A stretch of DNA of 64,000 nucleotides from Dehalococcoidia bacterium. Lineage in GTDB: Bacteria > Chloroflexota > Dehalococcoidia > Dehalococcoidales > UBA2162. The notes beneath the pieces were generated by a model. It saw only the letters and a program-made list of their open reading frames with translations, was not told where the DNA came from and did not search any database. Numbering within the stretch: position 1 is the first letter of the stretch; the number at the start of each line of letters is the position of its first letter. The stretch covers positions 42,634-106,633 of the forward strand of contig DUFA01000116.1 of the NCBI GenBank assembly GCA_011191975.1. Direction: 5' to 3'. Of the stretch, positions 42,495 to 53,210 are shown one piece after another. Position numbers and translations under genes: made by a program.

Positions 42495-43312
42495 TAACCG
42501 TCATCCTCGTAATAAAAGTCATCGTCACCTTCGACATCACCTTCATCCTGTTCCCAGATCGGTTCTGTAAAAAGGTCGATATATTCTTCCATGGCTTCGG
42601 CGGCGAGTTGCTTCATCTTGGTCTTTGTCTCATCGGCAACCTGTGAAATTTCAAAGGTATCTATCTTGATACCGAGCATCTCCGGCAGAACTCCAAGAAT
42701 AGCGTAGGCTGCAATCGGATTCTGTATCCTGGTGGTATATCCCGGTACTTCAGCAAGAAGGCAGATACCTTCGATATTTCTTTCCTTTGCAACACCCAGG
42801 AGAAGTCCGTTCAATCCCGAGATCTGTAAATTACCTTTATGATTGAGATCACGTATTTTTAATTCTTCAAGTATTTCAGGCACGGTGGCTACTCCCCAGA
42901 CGCTGGGTTGCTCGGTGTGATGAATACGGGTAATGGCTGCAGCGCAGGTATATACACGCTTTGCTTGAAATCTGAGACCTACATCGAGTACAGCATTGGC
43001 CAGTTCATAGGCATTCGTTGCTGGTTGGTCTTCGCCGATAAAAAGGATGATGTCACTCCCTCTATCAGGATTTTTCCAGTAAGAGAAAGTATTCTTGGGG
43101 AACTGGGGTGCTTCGACGACGTTATCCCTGACCGCTACACCGATTGGATCGAAAAATCTAGGAGCATTTATCTCTCCAAGTTTTTTAAATTCCAGTTTCT
43201 TTTCCAGGTAGTTTGCTACAAGTATGGATACGTGACCGATTCCCGGCCATGCGGCTATCATATTCGGCTTGTTTAATTTGGGTCTGGCGGTAATTTTTAC
43301 CGAATCATTCAT
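42494..43312 (-). CDS. PAC2 family protein (proteasome assembly chaperone-like)
   Basis: MIAAWPGIGHVSILVANYLEKKLEFKKLGEI...GICLLAEVPGYTTRIQNPIAAYAIL. Confidence 0.88.
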   Translation of the reverse strand: MNDSVKITARPKLNKPNMIAAWPGIGHVSILVANYLEKKLEFKKLGEINAPRFFDPIGVAVRDNVVEAPQFPKNTFSYWKNPDRGSDIILFIGEDQPATNAYELANAVLDVGLRFQAKRVYTCAAAITRIHHTEQPSVWGVATVPEILEELKIRDLNHKGNLQISGLNGLLLGVAKERNIEGICLLAEVPGYTTRIQNPIAAYAILGVLPEMLGIKIDTFEISQVADETKTKMKQLAAEAMEEYIDLFTEPIWEQDEGDVEGDDDFYYEDDG

Positions 43313-43388
43313 CTAATCATACCTGTAATTTCTGGTTTTTCAGAGTGGAAGGAATTTCTCATAAAAGCAGGTTCTCTTCAGGAGAGTC

Positions 43389-44687
43389 TTATTTACTCGA
43401 TACCGATACGCTGGAGAAGTAGATGGGTGGAGTTTGTAGTATGCCACCAACCCATACTGTTTCGCTTCCTATAGCGGCAACACGATTTAGTACCTTGTAT
43501 ACGTTCCCTGCCACCATTGTATCTTTTACTCTACCTACTATTTTACCATTTTCTATCTTATAACCTAAGAGTACGTTACCGCTGAAATCTCCACCAAGAG
43601 TATTACCTTGTCCGGCTCCCATTAGATACTCAACAACCAAACCTTCTTGAATGTCGGCAACCATATCATTAAAGGTGGTTTCACTTGCCGAGACAATAAA
43701 TGCACTGACTGACGGTGAAGGCAGACTACCGTGTCGTTCTCCACTGCCGGTGCTTTTTTTCCCGGCAAGGGCAGCGGTCTGGAGATCGTAGAGGAAATTC
43801 GAGACCACGCCGTTTTCAATAAGAGGAGTTCTCTGGCTGGCTATCCCTTCATCATCACAAGGCCGGCTAGCCGGTTGAAAATCAATTGTCGGATCATCAA
43901 ATATGGAAAGATTAGTATCGAAAGCTTTATCACCAAGCTTGTTTACCAGCGGAGAAGAACCCTCAAGTACGAGTTTTCCGTTGAGACCTGCCATGAGTGG
44001 TTGTACCAGCGCGCTGGCTACACCCCTGGGAGTAAAGATAACTGGTAATTCACCTGTCTTGATAGATGTATTGTTTCTGGAAAATTCAAGTTGCTGGAGT
44101 ACGATTTCGGTTATCCCGGAAATATCATTGATCGGGTGGCAGGAACTTTGTCCTTCGCCAACAAACAGCATGTCGGTTCCACGTATAAGCTGCCCCTCGA
44201 CACTAAGACTGAATAAACTCTTCCTGTACTCTGCCTGACCTCCTCTTGAGTTAATCAGTCGTACGGAAACCGTACCTTTACTGATACTAGCTTCACATTG
44301 GAGTTCCAGAGTGGTTTCTCGTACAGAGGAAATCATTTTTTCGCCGAGTTCAGTCATTTCTTCGGTAGAAACTCTGCGTATAGCCGGATCATAGGTGACG
44401 ACTTTGGGGTATGAGTCTGGGGAAGGAAACTCGAATTCAGCTTTCATGCCGAATTCTGCGGTTTCGACTGCTGAATCGACTATGTTCCTGCTCTCTTTCA
44501 GGTTGGTTGCCGTGGCGTATCCTATTCTGCCGTTTTTTATAATTCGCAGGGCAACATTCGTACTCTGTTTACTCTGGACATGCTTAAGTCGGTTGGCTTC
44601 GAACTGTACAGGAGTAGTTTCGGAGGTAATACAGAATACTTCAGCTTCTTCGGCTACCTTTTTAGCTTCGTTAAGAATTCTTTCCAC
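43389..44687 (-). CDS. pmbA: TldD/PmbA family metalloprotease subunit (TldE/PmbA)
   Basis: GRIGYATATNLKESRNIVDSAVETAEFG...TGSGERHGSLPSPSVSAFIV. Confidence 0.9.
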   Translation of the reverse strand: MERILNEAKKVAEEAEVFCITSETTPVQFEANRLKHVQSKQSTNVALRIIKNGRIGYATATNLKESRNIVDSAVETAEFGMKAEFEFPSPDSYPKVVTYDPAIRRVSTEEMTELGEKMISSVRETTLELQCEASISKGTVSVRLINSRGGQAEYRKSLFSLSVEGQLIRGTDMLFVGEGQSSCHPINDISGITEIVLQQLEFSRNNTSIKTGELPVIFTPRGVASALVQPLMAGLNGKLVLEGSSPLVNKLGDKAFDTNLSIFDDPTIDFQPASRPCDDEGIASQRTPLIENGVVSNFLYDLQTAALAGKKSTGSGERHGSLPSPSVSAFIVSASETTFNDMVADIQEGLVVEYLMGAGQGNTLGGDFSGNVLLGYKIENGKIVGRVKDTMVAGNVYKVLNRVAAIGSETVWVGGILQTPPIYFSSVSVSSK

Positions 44688-46064
44688 TTAATTTCCTCCA
44701 ATCAGGCAGTTCTGGATCCTGATATGCGGACTCCCATTAGATACAGGAAGAGGAGCTTGTCCTCCTTTGCCACAACCTCCGCCCTGATTCATATCGAGAT
44801 CGTTACCGATAGCATCTATGTTCATCAGGGTTTCGAATACATTCCCAGTAAGAACTACTGGTCTCATTGTCTCCGCTATTTTCCCGTTTCGTATCATATA
44901 AGTCTCGCCGGCTGAAAAGGTGAACATCTCCATACTGGTGGTACCGCCGAACCAATTCTTTACATAAATACCTTCTTTGATATCTCCGATCATATCTTCG
45001 AATGATGTGGTCCCCGGTTCTATATAGGTGTTCGACATTCTTACTATAGGTGGGAAACGATAATTAATCGCCCGTGCATTACCGGTAGGTTGTTCGCCCA
45101 TTTTCGTGGCGGTTTCCCTTGAATGAAGTCTGCCCGTTAATTTTCCTTCCCTGATCAGGTAGGTTTTGGTAGCGGGAGTCCCTTCATCATCATACTTATA
45201 GGATCCGCGAAGTCTGGGGACAGATCCGGAATCCAGTATATTCAACTCAGGTCTTCCGAATTCCTTGCCTATTGTCATCAATTCGGTCATCTGCTGGTTC
45301 TCATACACAAAATCTGCTTCGGAGAGGTGTCCGAAAGCTTCATGAACGAAAACGCCGGCGAGGACGGGATCCAGTACTACCGTGTATCTGCCGCCTTTAA
45401 CCTGGGGAGCTGAAAGCATTTCAACCGCACGTGCCGACATCTCTCTTACTTTATCATCAAGCTCCTGAATCGTGGTGATGTCACCCCTGCTACCAATACT
45501 CAATCCGACCTGCTGGACTTCACTTCCATTAGTAGCGATAGCCGTTAACCTCAGGGTTACATCCATTCGTTCCTGATCGATATAACTGCCTGCTGTATTG
45601 AAGAAAATAGACTTTTTCTGACCGTCTCCGTAATTTATCGTGGATGTCTGAATGCCTTCTGTTCCCCAGATTATTTCATTATAACCGTCAAGGAACTCTT
45701 TTTTTTCAGAGAGAGGGATTAGCACCGGATTTTTTTCGATGCCGGCTGAAACAGTATCAACGAAAGGTTCAATATCGCCAAGTTTGATATTCTCACCAGT
45801 GACGATTTTTGCCTGGTTTACGGCTGATTCCACTCTTCTGGGAAGATTGCTGAGACTGTTAAAACTGACGAATCCCCAACCTCCGTTAACCAGTGCCCGG
45901 ACATTACCACCAACCGAAGTTCCCTTATTAATGGACTCAAGTTTTTTACCGCGGTATGAAATATAGCTGGATTGGGTTTCTTCTAGGTGGACTTCAATAT
46001 AGTCGGCTTTATATTTCTTCAGAGTATCTGCAAGTTGATGTCCAATAATATCGATATGTGCCAT
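44688..46064 (-). CDS. tldD: TldD family metalloprotease subunit
   Basis: VHEAFGHLSEADFVYENQQ (HExxxH) and GCGKGGQAPLPVSNGSPHIRIQNCLIGG. Confidence 0.94.
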   Translation of the reverse strand: MAHIDIIGHQLADTLKKYKADYIEVHLEETQSSYISYRGKKLESINKGTSVGGNVRALVNGGWGFVSFNSLSNLPRRVESAVNQAKIVTGENIKLGDIEPFVDTVSAGIEKNPVLIPLSEKKEFLDGYNEIIWGTEGIQTSTINYGDGQKKSIFFNTAGSYIDQERMDVTLRLTAIATNGSEVQQVGLSIGSRGDITTIQELDDKVREMSARAVEMLSAPQVKGGRYTVVLDPVLAGVFVHEAFGHLSEADFVYENQQMTELMTIGKEFGRPELNILDSGSVPRLRGSYKYDDEGTPATKTYLIREGKLTGRLHSRETATKMGEQPTGNARAINYRFPPIVRMSNTYIEPGTTSFEDMIGDIKEGIYVKNWFGGTTSMEMFTFSAGETYMIRNGKIAETMRPVVLTGNVFETLMNIDAIGNDLDMNQGGGCGKGGQAPLPVSNGSPHIRIQNCLIGGN

Positions 46065-46203
46065 TGGTACGAACTCCCTTGAAGAAAATAGGCGAAGTTG
46101 CTACCTGATTATAGCAATTCAGTACGAATTTGAAAAACAACCAGAAGGGGGCATAGTTTATACAGAACGCCCCCTTAAGTTTATTTACTATGGGAGAATT
46201 AGA

Positions 46204-47484
46204 TTAACTTCTTTCTACTATCATAGCCATACCCTGACCTCCACCGATGCAGAGAGTGGCCAGACCGTAGCGATGATTCTTGCGTGCCATTTCATGAAGT
46301 AAAGTAACGATAATCCTGGCACCGGTACAGCCGATAGGGTGTCCAAGCGAAATACCACCACCCAGCAGGTTGGTTTTATTCAGATCTATATCGAGTTCCC
46401 TTATCACTCCGAGTGATTGGGACGCAAAGGCTTCATTTAGTTCGATGTAATCAATATCATTCAGGGTCAGACCTGCCAGTTTAAGGGCTTTCTTGGCTGC
46501 AGGTACAACACCCAGTCCCATGTATGCCGGGTCAACACCGCCCGAAGCATAAGATTTTATGGTTGCCAAGGGCGTAAGACCGAGTTCATTTGCTTTTTCC
46601 GCAGACATGACCACCAGGGCTGCTGCCGCGTCGGTGATAGCGGATGCGTTGCCTGCAGTAACTCCGCCGTCAGGTCTGAAAGCCGGTCTCAGCTTGCCGA
46701 GAGCTTCCATAGAGGTTTCTCTGGGATGTTCGTCTACTTCGAACATTACCTTTTCGCGTTTGACAGTAATTTCTACAGGTATAATTTCTTCTTTCAGAAC
46801 ACCGGACTTTGTTGCAGCTAATGCCCTGTTGTTACTCTCAAGGGCGAACTGATCCTGCTCTTCACGGGTGATACCGTACCTTACCATTATATTTTCGGAG
46901 GTAATTCCCATATGATAGTCATAAAATTTTTCCCAGAGGCCGTCATGTACCATGCCATCTACTAATTGTACGTTGTTCATCCTGGCTCCCCAGCGTGCCG
47001 CAGGCAGGTAGTAGGGAATCTGACTCATATTTTCCGTACCACCGGCTACAATTACATCGACATCACCGGCTTTAATCGCCTGGGCTGCCAGCGCTACTGA
47101 TTTCATCCCGGATGCGCACACCTTGTTGACCGTGAACGCATTGATTTCTTTTGGTAAACCAGCATAAATCATTGCCTGACGGGCGACATTCTGTCCCTGA
47201 CCTGCCTGGACAACGTTACCCATGATTACCTCGTCAATCTCAACTTCCTTCAGAGAATCATCCCAATCGGCGTACTTTTTTTCCAGTTCGATGACGCCAT
47301 CTTCTTTAATAGCGTCTGGTGCGTTTTCGATGGATTCTTGTTTAGCAATGGGTTTTAGACCGGCTTTCTTCAAAGCACTTTTTATAGTAATGGCTCCCAA
47401 CTCAGTTGCCGGGACATCCTGCAGTGATCCGCCAAAATTCCCTATAGCAGTCCTCACACCGCTAACAATAACCGCTTCTCCCAT
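46204..47484 (-). CDS. Acetyl-CoA C-acetyltransferase (thiolase) with N-terminal-half insertion
   Basis: [70 protein letters not shown]. Confidence 0.95.
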   Translation of the reverse strand: MGEAVIVSGVRTAIGNFGGSLQDVPATELGAITIKSALKKAGLKPIAKQESIENAPDAIKEDGVIELEKKYADWDDSLKEVEIDEVIMGNVVQAGQGQNVARQAMIYAGLPKEINAFTVNKVCASGMKSVALAAQAIKAGDVDVIVAGGTENMSQIPYYLPAARWGARMNNVQLVDGMVHDGLWEKFYDYHMGITSENIMVRYGITREEQDQFALESNNRALAATKSGVLKEEIIPVEITVKREKVMFEVDEHPRETSMEALGKLRPAFRPDGGVTAGNASAITDAAAALVVMSAEKANELGLTPLATIKSYASGGVDPAYMGLGVVPAAKKALKLAGLTLNDIDYIELNEAFASQSLGVIRELDIDLNKTNLLGGGISLGHPIGCTGARIIVTLLHEMARKNHRYGLATLCIGGGQGMAMIVERS

Positions 47485-47511
47485 ATTTATCTCCTTTATT
47501 TTTTGTTTGCA

Positions 47512-48369
47512 CTATTTATTGTAATCGTAGAATCCTTTTTTAGTCTTCTGTCCCAGCCATCCTGCAGCTACCATTCTTCTTAACAGGTTAGGAGCTATAT
47601 AACGGGGCTCTTTCAGAGTTTCATATATACCGTCCGCCATATCAAGTACGATATCATTGCCAATAAGATCGGCAAGCTCTAACGGACCCATCGGGTGATT
47701 CAAACCGAGTTTTACGGCCGTATCGATATCTTCTTTCGTAGCAATACCATTTTCGAGAAGGGTAACAGCATTCAGCATAAAGCCTACGGCAAGCCTGTTT
47801 ACAATGAATCCGGGTGTATCCGGAAGAGCTACAACTGTTTTACCAAGTGACTCGATGAATTTAACACAGGTTTCCGCTGTTTCTTCACTTACGGTGATAG
47901 GTTTGATTATCTCGACGAGTTTCATGGCAGAAACGGGATTGAAAAAGTGTAGACCTATTACCTTTTCAGGCCGCTTTGTTGCCATTGCCATGTCGACCAG
48001 GGGTAATACGGAGGTATTGCTGGCTAAAATAGCGCCTGCTTTACAGATACTGTCAAGTTCGGTGAAAGCCTTTATCTTGATATCCAGTTCTTCGGCGGCG
48101 ACCTCAATCACCAGATCGCAGTCATTAAAATCTTTTATATCGGCAGTTCCTTTTATCCTGGCAATAGCTGCGTCCTTGTCTTCCTGTGACATTCTTCCTC
48201 GTTCGACACTTCTGGCAAGGGCAGCGTCTATAGTGCTTATTGCCTTGGCTGCCCGTTCTTCGCTTCTGGAAGAACCGATTACTTCATACCCGGACTGTGC
48301 GCATACCTGGGCGATACCGCGCCCCATTGTTCCGGTAAAGCCAAGAACACCAACTTTCTTGATTTCCAT
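47512..48369 (-). CDS. 3-hydroxyacyl-CoA (3-hydroxybutyryl-CoA) dehydrogenase
   Basis: KKVGVLGFTGTMGRGIAQVCAQSGYEVIGSSR...GLHFFNPVSAMKLVEII...NHPMGPLELADLIG. Confidence 0.95.
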   Translation of the reverse strand: MEIKKVGVLGFTGTMGRGIAQVCAQSGYEVIGSSRSEERAAKAISTIDAALARSVERGRMSQEDKDAAIARIKGTADIKDFNDCDLVIEVAAEELDIKIKAFTELDSICKAGAILASNTSVLPLVDMAMATKRPEKVIGLHFFNPVSAMKLVEIIKPITVSEETAETCVKFIESLGKTVVALPDTPGFIVNRLAVGFMLNAVTLLENGIATKEDIDTAVKLGLNHPMGPLELADLIGNDIVLDMADGIYETLKEPRYIAPNLLRRMVAAGWLGQKTKKGFYDYNK

Positions 48370-48398
48370 AATCGTATCTCTCCTTACTATATGATCTA

Positions 48399-49163
48399 TT
48401 ATTTTGCTTTGAAATCAGGTTTTCTCTTTTCAAGAAAAGCCGAAGCTCCTTCTTTATAATCTTCAGTATTCAGAAGATAATCGAAGAAGGAGCCTTCAAG
48501 CTGTAATCCGTCTTCAAGGGGCATATTGTAGCCCCTGAGCATAGCTTCTTTTGCAGCCCTGACAGCGAGAGGACCAACCTTACACAGGGCTTTCGCCCAT
48601 TCCATTGCTTCGGGTATTAGATTTTCTCTCGATACTACCTGGTTGATGAGTCCTATCCGGTAGGCTTCATCAGCAGTTAACTGTTTACCCATAAGGACCA
48701 TCTCGGCTGCTTTTGCCCAGGATATCATACGAGGGAGTCTTTGAGTTCCACCCCATCCGGGTATTACCCCGAGTGTTACCTCCGGTGTGCCGAATCTGGC
48801 TTTATCACAGGCTATCCTCAAATCACAGGCAAGAGCTATTTCCATCCCGCCACCGAGTGCGACACCGTTAACAGCGGCAATAAGAGGTTTATACAGGTCC
48901 AGCCCATACTTCGGAGCAGAAGGCCAGTAGAGATGGTGATTTTCCTTCATATAGGGCAGGGTTTCCGAGACATCAGCTCCAGCACAGAATGCCTTTTCTC
49001 CGCTGCCGGTGATAATCCCTACCCATGCTTCCGGGTCATCACGTAGTTTAATAATCGCCTCATTTAACTCTTTCCACGTTTGCACATTTATCGCGTTATG
49101 AGCTTCGGGACGGTTGATGGTAATGATAACGATCCTATCTGATTTCTCATAGTCAACAGACAT
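48399..49163 (-). CDS. Enoyl-CoA hydratase/isomerase family
   Basis: ITINRPEAHNAINVQTWKEL...AVNGVALGGGMEIALACDLRIACDKARFGTPEVTLGVIPGWGGTQRLPR. Confidence 0.95.
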   Translation of the reverse strand: MSVDYEKSDRIVIITINRPEAHNAINVQTWKELNEAIIKLRDDPEAWVGIITGSGEKAFCAGADVSETLPYMKENHHLYWPSAPKYGLDLYKPLIAAVNGVALGGGMEIALACDLRIACDKARFGTPEVTLGVIPGWGGTQRLPRMISWAKAAEMVLMGKQLTADEAYRIGLINQVVSRENLIPEAMEWAKALCKVGPLAVRAAKEAMLRGYNMPLEDGLQLEGSFFDYLLNTEDYKEGASAFLEKRKPDFKAK

Positions 49164-49290
49164 AATGAGACTCCTTGATAAAATATTACGGAAATTCGGG
49201 TTGGGATTACTGCGTTGATTTTAACAAAGCCCTATTTCACTGTCAAGCTGAACGTGCTTGTTGTGTGCCTGATTCGAAGAGGTTAAGGTA

Positions 49291-49548
49291 TTATCCCCAG
49301 ATGCTGAAAGCACCTCCAACAGCGAGCATGATGATTCCGATAGTGACTGCTATCCAGCCGCCTGCCTGAAGAGAACCAAATTGAGGCCGTCTCGGCCAAC
49401 CTTCAAGGAACTCCCTGGTGTCCTGGCGGCTGGATATCGATTCGTAATAGTGTTTTTCCTCGCTTTTACCCCAGAAAAACGCGCCCAAACCTAGAAGTAT
49501 AAATACACCGCCGATTATCATGAGTGTAGTCAAATCATTTTGAGGCAT
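49291..49548 (-). CDS. Small two-TM hypothetical membrane protein
   Basis: 85 aa, two hydrophobic segments. Confidence 0.6.
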   Translation of the reverse strand: MPQNDLTTLMIIGGVFILLGLGAFFWGKSEEKHYYESISSRQDTREFLEGWPRRPQFGSLQAGGWIAVTIGIIMLAVGGAFSIWG

Positions 49549-49611
49549 TTTTAACCTCCTATTAGGAGAGGTTATTTAGCCAACTATATATACTTCCAGG
49601 ATATTTTGCAA

Positions 49612-50100
49612 CTATGTCAGTTCCACTTTCGCTCCGGCTTCTTCCAGCTTGGCTTTCGCGGCAGCAGCATCATCCTTATTCAGGTTTTCTTTTACGGTGT
49701 TAGGTGCGCTTTCAACCAATTCCTTGGATTCTTTCAATCCAAGCGCAGTAAGTTCCCTAACTACCCTGATAACGGCAATCTTGTTATCGCCGATCTCTTT
49801 CAAGATGACATTGAACTCGGTTTTTTCCTCCTCTTCTTGGGCTGGTCCGGCTACTTCAGTCGGTGCGGCTGCGGCTACTGCTACCGGTGCTGCGGCAGTT
49901 ACGCCGAATTCTTCTTCAAGTGCTTTAACAAGTTCCGCCAGTTCAAGTACTGTCATATTCTTGATCTGATCGATAATACTGTCACTTGAAGTAGATTTCT
50001 TCGCTGCTTTCTTTGCAGGAGCTTTTTCTGCTTTTGGTTTTTCCTCAGCTGCCGGAGCTTCTTCGGGTTTTTCCTGGGTCTTTGTTTCTTCGTCTGCCAT
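49612..50100 (-). CDS. rplL: 50S ribosomal protein L7/L12 (with Ala/Lys/Glu-rich N-terminal extension)
   Basis: [35 protein letters not shown]...[39 protein letters not shown]...[33 protein letters not shown]. Confidence 0.94.
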   Translation of the reverse strand: MADEETKTQEKPEEAPAAEEKPKAEKAPAKKAAKKSTSSDSIIDQIKNMTVLELAELVKALEEEFGVTAAAPVAVAAAAPTEVAGPAQEEEEKTEFNVILKEIGDNKIAVIRVVRELTALGLKESKELVESAPNTVKENLNKDDAAAAKAKLEEAGAKVELT

Positions 50101-50101
50101 A

Positions 50102-50626
50102 TTAATTTTCCTCCAGTTTTTGAATTTGGGCCTGTAATACTCCAAGTAAGCCCCTTATGGGACTGGACAGGCAATTGACAAGCCCTGATATTGGGCTGTT
50201 CATTCCACCCAGCATCTTGGCTATTAACTGCTCTCGCGTCGGTAGGGTGGACAGAGAGGTAACCTGTTGTGGCGTAAGAACGGTATCCCCGGTGAACCCA
50301 CCTCTTATTTCGATGTTGATCCGGGATTCGCGCATGAAGGCTGCAAGAGCCTTGGCCGGGGTCGTGATGTCATCGTAGCCGAAAGCTATTGCTATCGGGC
50401 CTACCAGCGACTCTACCAGGTCTTCCTTGCCTGTTCTTGTAGCGGCGAACCGAGCCAGGGTGTTTTTAACTACTTTGTAGTCGCCACCGGCTTCCTGAAT
50501 TTTTCTTCTTACGGCGGTTAACTGGGTAGTGCCAAGTCCCCTGTAATCGGTCAGAATACCGATGGTGCACTTATTGAATTCTTCTTCGATACCATCGATC
50601 ATCTTTGCCTTTTTTTCTTTAGACAT
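50102..50626 (-). CDS. rplJ: 50S ribosomal protein L10
   Basis: [36 protein letters not shown]; adjacent to L12. Confidence 0.95.
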   Translation of the reverse strand: MSKEKKAKMIDGIEEEFNKCTIGILTDYRGLGTTQLTAVRRKIQEAGGDYKVVKNTLARFAATRTGKEDLVESLVGPIAIAFGYDDITTPAKALAAFMRESRINIEIRGGFTGDTVLTPQQVTSLSTLPTREQLIAKMLGGMNSPISGLVNCLSSPIRGLLGVLQAQIQKLEEN

Positions 50627-50639
50627 AATCTGTCTCCTA

Positions 50640-50832
50640 ACTTCCTCCGGGATAACTCAATAAAAAAGCCCTTGTGTCGACTTCACAAGGACCATTGCCA
50701 TACTACGCAATAAATATAACCGGTAAATTACATAGTATCGAGCTCTGAATTATCCTTGGCAGGTACTATATTAAGTCTGTTACGACACCCGCTGTCTCGG
50801 GATATATTATTCAATTGTTATAATTATACCAT
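50640..50832 (-). promoter_or_regulatory. L10-leader region of rplJL with promoter -10 (TATAAT on the minus strand near 50820)
   Basis: About 190-nt untranslated leader with -10 ATGGTATAATTATAAC and attenuator hairpin; position matches known L10 autoregulatory leaders. Confidence 0.6.
50661..50690 (-). terminator. Attenuator terminator in the rplJ (L10) leader
   Basis: Minus strand CCTTGTGAAGTCGACACAAGGGCTTTTTT upstream of rplJ. Confidence 0.75.
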
Positions 50833-50845
50833 AAATCGCGGTAGA

Positions 50846-51256
50846 TTAAACCTTCTGGAATTCGTAAGCTATTTTTCCTTCGCCTGATTTAACAGGAACA
50901 ACTTTTACTGCTATTCCGGGATTGATATCGTTTTCATCAACATCTTTACTTATCCGGCCGAACACTCTTAATCCATCGAAATCCGCAATCGCCAGCGTGT
51001 AAGGTGCTTCATCTTCGAATCCTGAAGGACCGTATTGGACAATGGTATAGGTCACCAGTTGCCCGGTATCAGCTATCTCGAACCATTCAACATCACTATT
51101 GAGACAACTTGGGCAATCCATTTTCGGTGGGAAATAGGCTGAACCGCATTTCTTACACCTGGTAGTCATTACCTTTCCTTGTTCCAGGTAGTTTATGAAT
51201 TCTTCTGTCTTTGCCTCGGTTGTAAAACTGACTGTACCAAAGTTTTCAAAACCCAT
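50846..51256 (-). CDS. OB-fold/zinc-ribbon (DUF35-type) thiolase-associated protein
   Basis: MTTRCKKCGSAYFPPKMDCPSCLNSDVEWFEIADTGQLVTYTIV...PYTLAIADFDGLRVFGRI. Confidence 0.9.
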   Translation of the reverse strand: MGFENFGTVSFTTEAKTEEFINYLEQGKVMTTRCKKCGSAYFPPKMDCPSCLNSDVEWFEIADTGQLVTYTIVQYGPSGFEDEAPYTLAIADFDGLRVFGRISKDVDENDINPGIAVKVVPVKSGEGKIAYEFQKV

Positions 51257-51260
51257 ATCT

Positions 51261-52412
51261 CTATCTCCTGAGAATTATCACGTTACCGTACTGACCGACT
51301 CCACCGATATTATGTATCAGTCCTGTCTCTGCATCCTTAACCTGAGCTTCTGAGGCTTCACCCCTGAGCTGGCGGACAATGGTTCTTACCTGTGAACCAC
51401 CGGTTGCTCCGATAGGATGCCCTTTCGAAAGCAGACCACCATCTACATTAACGGGTATACTGCCATCGGCATAGGTCTGTTTTTCTTCTATCAACTGAAC
51501 GCCTTTGCCGGGCTCGGCAAAACCAAGGTCTTCGTAAGCAAGGAGCTCAGAGATAGTAAAGCAATCGTGTACCTCGGCTACATCGATGTCCCGGGGTGTA
51601 ACTCCTGCCATTTCGTATGCCTGATGCGCGGCATCCTGTGCGCAGGCGAGTCCGGTAAGTGATTTTCTGCCAGACATTGTCATGGTGTCAGTAGCAGCAC
51701 CCATACCGGCAACCCAGATCGGTGTTTTACAGACACTTTTTGCCACGTCGGCACTTGCCAGGATTATGCAGGAAGAGCCGTCTGCATTGGCGCAAGCATC
51801 ATACATTTTCAATGGAGACGTGATAGGAGCAGAATTCATAATATCCTGCAGAGTGAGTTCTTTCCGGTAGGTTGCCTTGGGATTTTTTGCTCCGTAACTG
51901 GCATTCTTAACCCTTATTTTGGCGAGCTGCTCTTCGGTAGTGCCATAAGTTGCCATGTGAGCACGGGCGAACAGGGCATATCCTCCGGGCATTGTGATAC
52001 CAAAAGGTGATTCCCACATGATGTCGGCTCCTCTACCCATTACTTCGGCTGCTTCACGAGAGGATAATTCAGACATCTTCTGGAAACCGATAACGGCTAC
52101 CACTTTATGGAGACCTGATTTAATCAGTGACCAGGCTACTCTCAATCCGGTCGTACTGGATGAGCAGACCGTTTCAACGTAAAACGCCGGTTTGGGAGTG
52201 AGTTCCAGGTACTCAGAAATGAGTCCGGACGGTGTTCGCTGCTTGTCGTATTCAGGGGCTGAACAGGTAATGGAAGCATCAATATCTTTATTTTCAATAT
52301 TGATGTCCTCCATAGCTTCTTTAAACGCATCGAAACAAAGTTCTCTGATATTCACCTCGCACTTACGGGAGAATACACTCTGTCCGACTCCTATGATTGC
52401 AACGTCATCCAT
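51261..52412 (-). CDS. Thiolase family protein (SCP-x-type acetyl-CoA acetyltransferase)
   Basis: DVAIIGVGQSVFSRK...VETVCSSSTTGLRVAW...AEVHDCFTISELLAYEDLGF...GGLLSKGHPIGATGGSQV. Confidence 0.93.
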   Translation of the reverse strand: MDDVAIIGVGQSVFSRKCEVNIRELCFDAFKEAMEDINIENKDIDASITCSAPEYDKQRTPSGLISEYLELTPKPAFYVETVCSSSTTGLRVAWSLIKSGLHKVVAVIGFQKMSELSSREAAEVMGRGADIMWESPFGITMPGGYALFARAHMATYGTTEEQLAKIRVKNASYGAKNPKATYRKELTLQDIMNSAPITSPLKMYDACANADGSSCIILASADVAKSVCKTPIWVAGMGAATDTMTMSGRKSLTGLACAQDAAHQAYEMAGVTPRDIDVAEVHDCFTISELLAYEDLGFAEPGKGVQLIEEKQTYADGSIPVNVDGGLLSKGHPIGATGGSQVRTIVRQLRGEASEAQVKDAETGLIHNIGGVGQYGNVIILRR

Positions 52413-52495
52413 AAAATCTCTCCTATGATACTATCGTAATCAAGCGTAATTAGCTTTCAGCGCTGGTTTTGTTGTGGATTGTATACCCGGTAGTT

Positions 52496-53209
52496 TTAAC
52501 TGGCCTTAAGTGCAAGCATTGGTCTCAGGTCAAGTTTAATACCCGGTCCGCTGGACGTCGAGATGGACGCTGTTTTTATATACTGGCCTTTAGCTCCACT
52601 CGGTTTGGCTTTAACTATCGAGTCGATAATCGCTGTAAGGTTTTCGAGAAGCTTGTTTTCATCGAAACTTATCTTACCAAGGGGCAGGTGGATAATTGCG
52701 GTGCGGTCGAGCTTGAATTCTACTCTGCCTTTTCGTGCATCTGAAACGGCTCTCTCTATGTCACTTGGTGGTACTACGGTTCCTGATTTCGGGTTGGGCA
52801 TCAGCCCTTTCCTTCCGAGCACTTTACCGAGTTTACCAACCTTTCCCATCATATCCTGAGTGGCTATTGCAGTTTCGAAATCGACCCAGCCTTCTTCGAT
52901 CTTCTTAATAATATCATCGCTTCCCACATAATCCGCTCCCGATTCTTCGGCGACCTTGGCTGCTTCACCCTGAGCGAAAACGAGGACACGAACTTCTTTA
53001 CCCAGTCCGTATGGTAGCAAGGTTACACCACGTACCTGTTGAGTAGCATTACGCGGATCGAGCCCCATTCTAAGATGGAGTTCAACAGTCTCATCGTATC
53101 CTGCATAAGACATCTGTTTGGCCAGCGAGATAGCTTCTTCAGGAGAATATAGCTTTGTCTTGTCCACCTTTTTTACTGCTTCCTGGTATTTCTTACCACG
53201 TCTAGTCAT
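52496..53209 (-). CDS. rplA: 50S ribosomal protein L1
   Basis: [79 protein letters not shown]. Confidence 0.96.
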   Translation of the reverse strand: MTRRGKKYQEAVKKVDKTKLYSPEEAISLAKQMSYAGYDETVELHLRMGLDPRNATQQVRGVTLLPYGLGKEVRVLVFAQGEAAKVAEESGADYVGSDDIIKKIEEGWVDFETAIATQDMMGKVGKLGKVLGRKGLMPNPKSGTVVPPSDIERAVSDARKGRVEFKLDRTAIIHLPLGKISFDENKLLENLTAIIDSIVKAKPSGAKGQYIKTASISTSSGPGIKLDLRPMLALKAS

Positions 53210-53210
53210 T

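Noticed and set aside
49606-49989. Phe/Cys-rich ORF antisense to rplL
   Set aside because: Complement of the Ala/Glu-rich L12 coding sequence; no RBS or family match.
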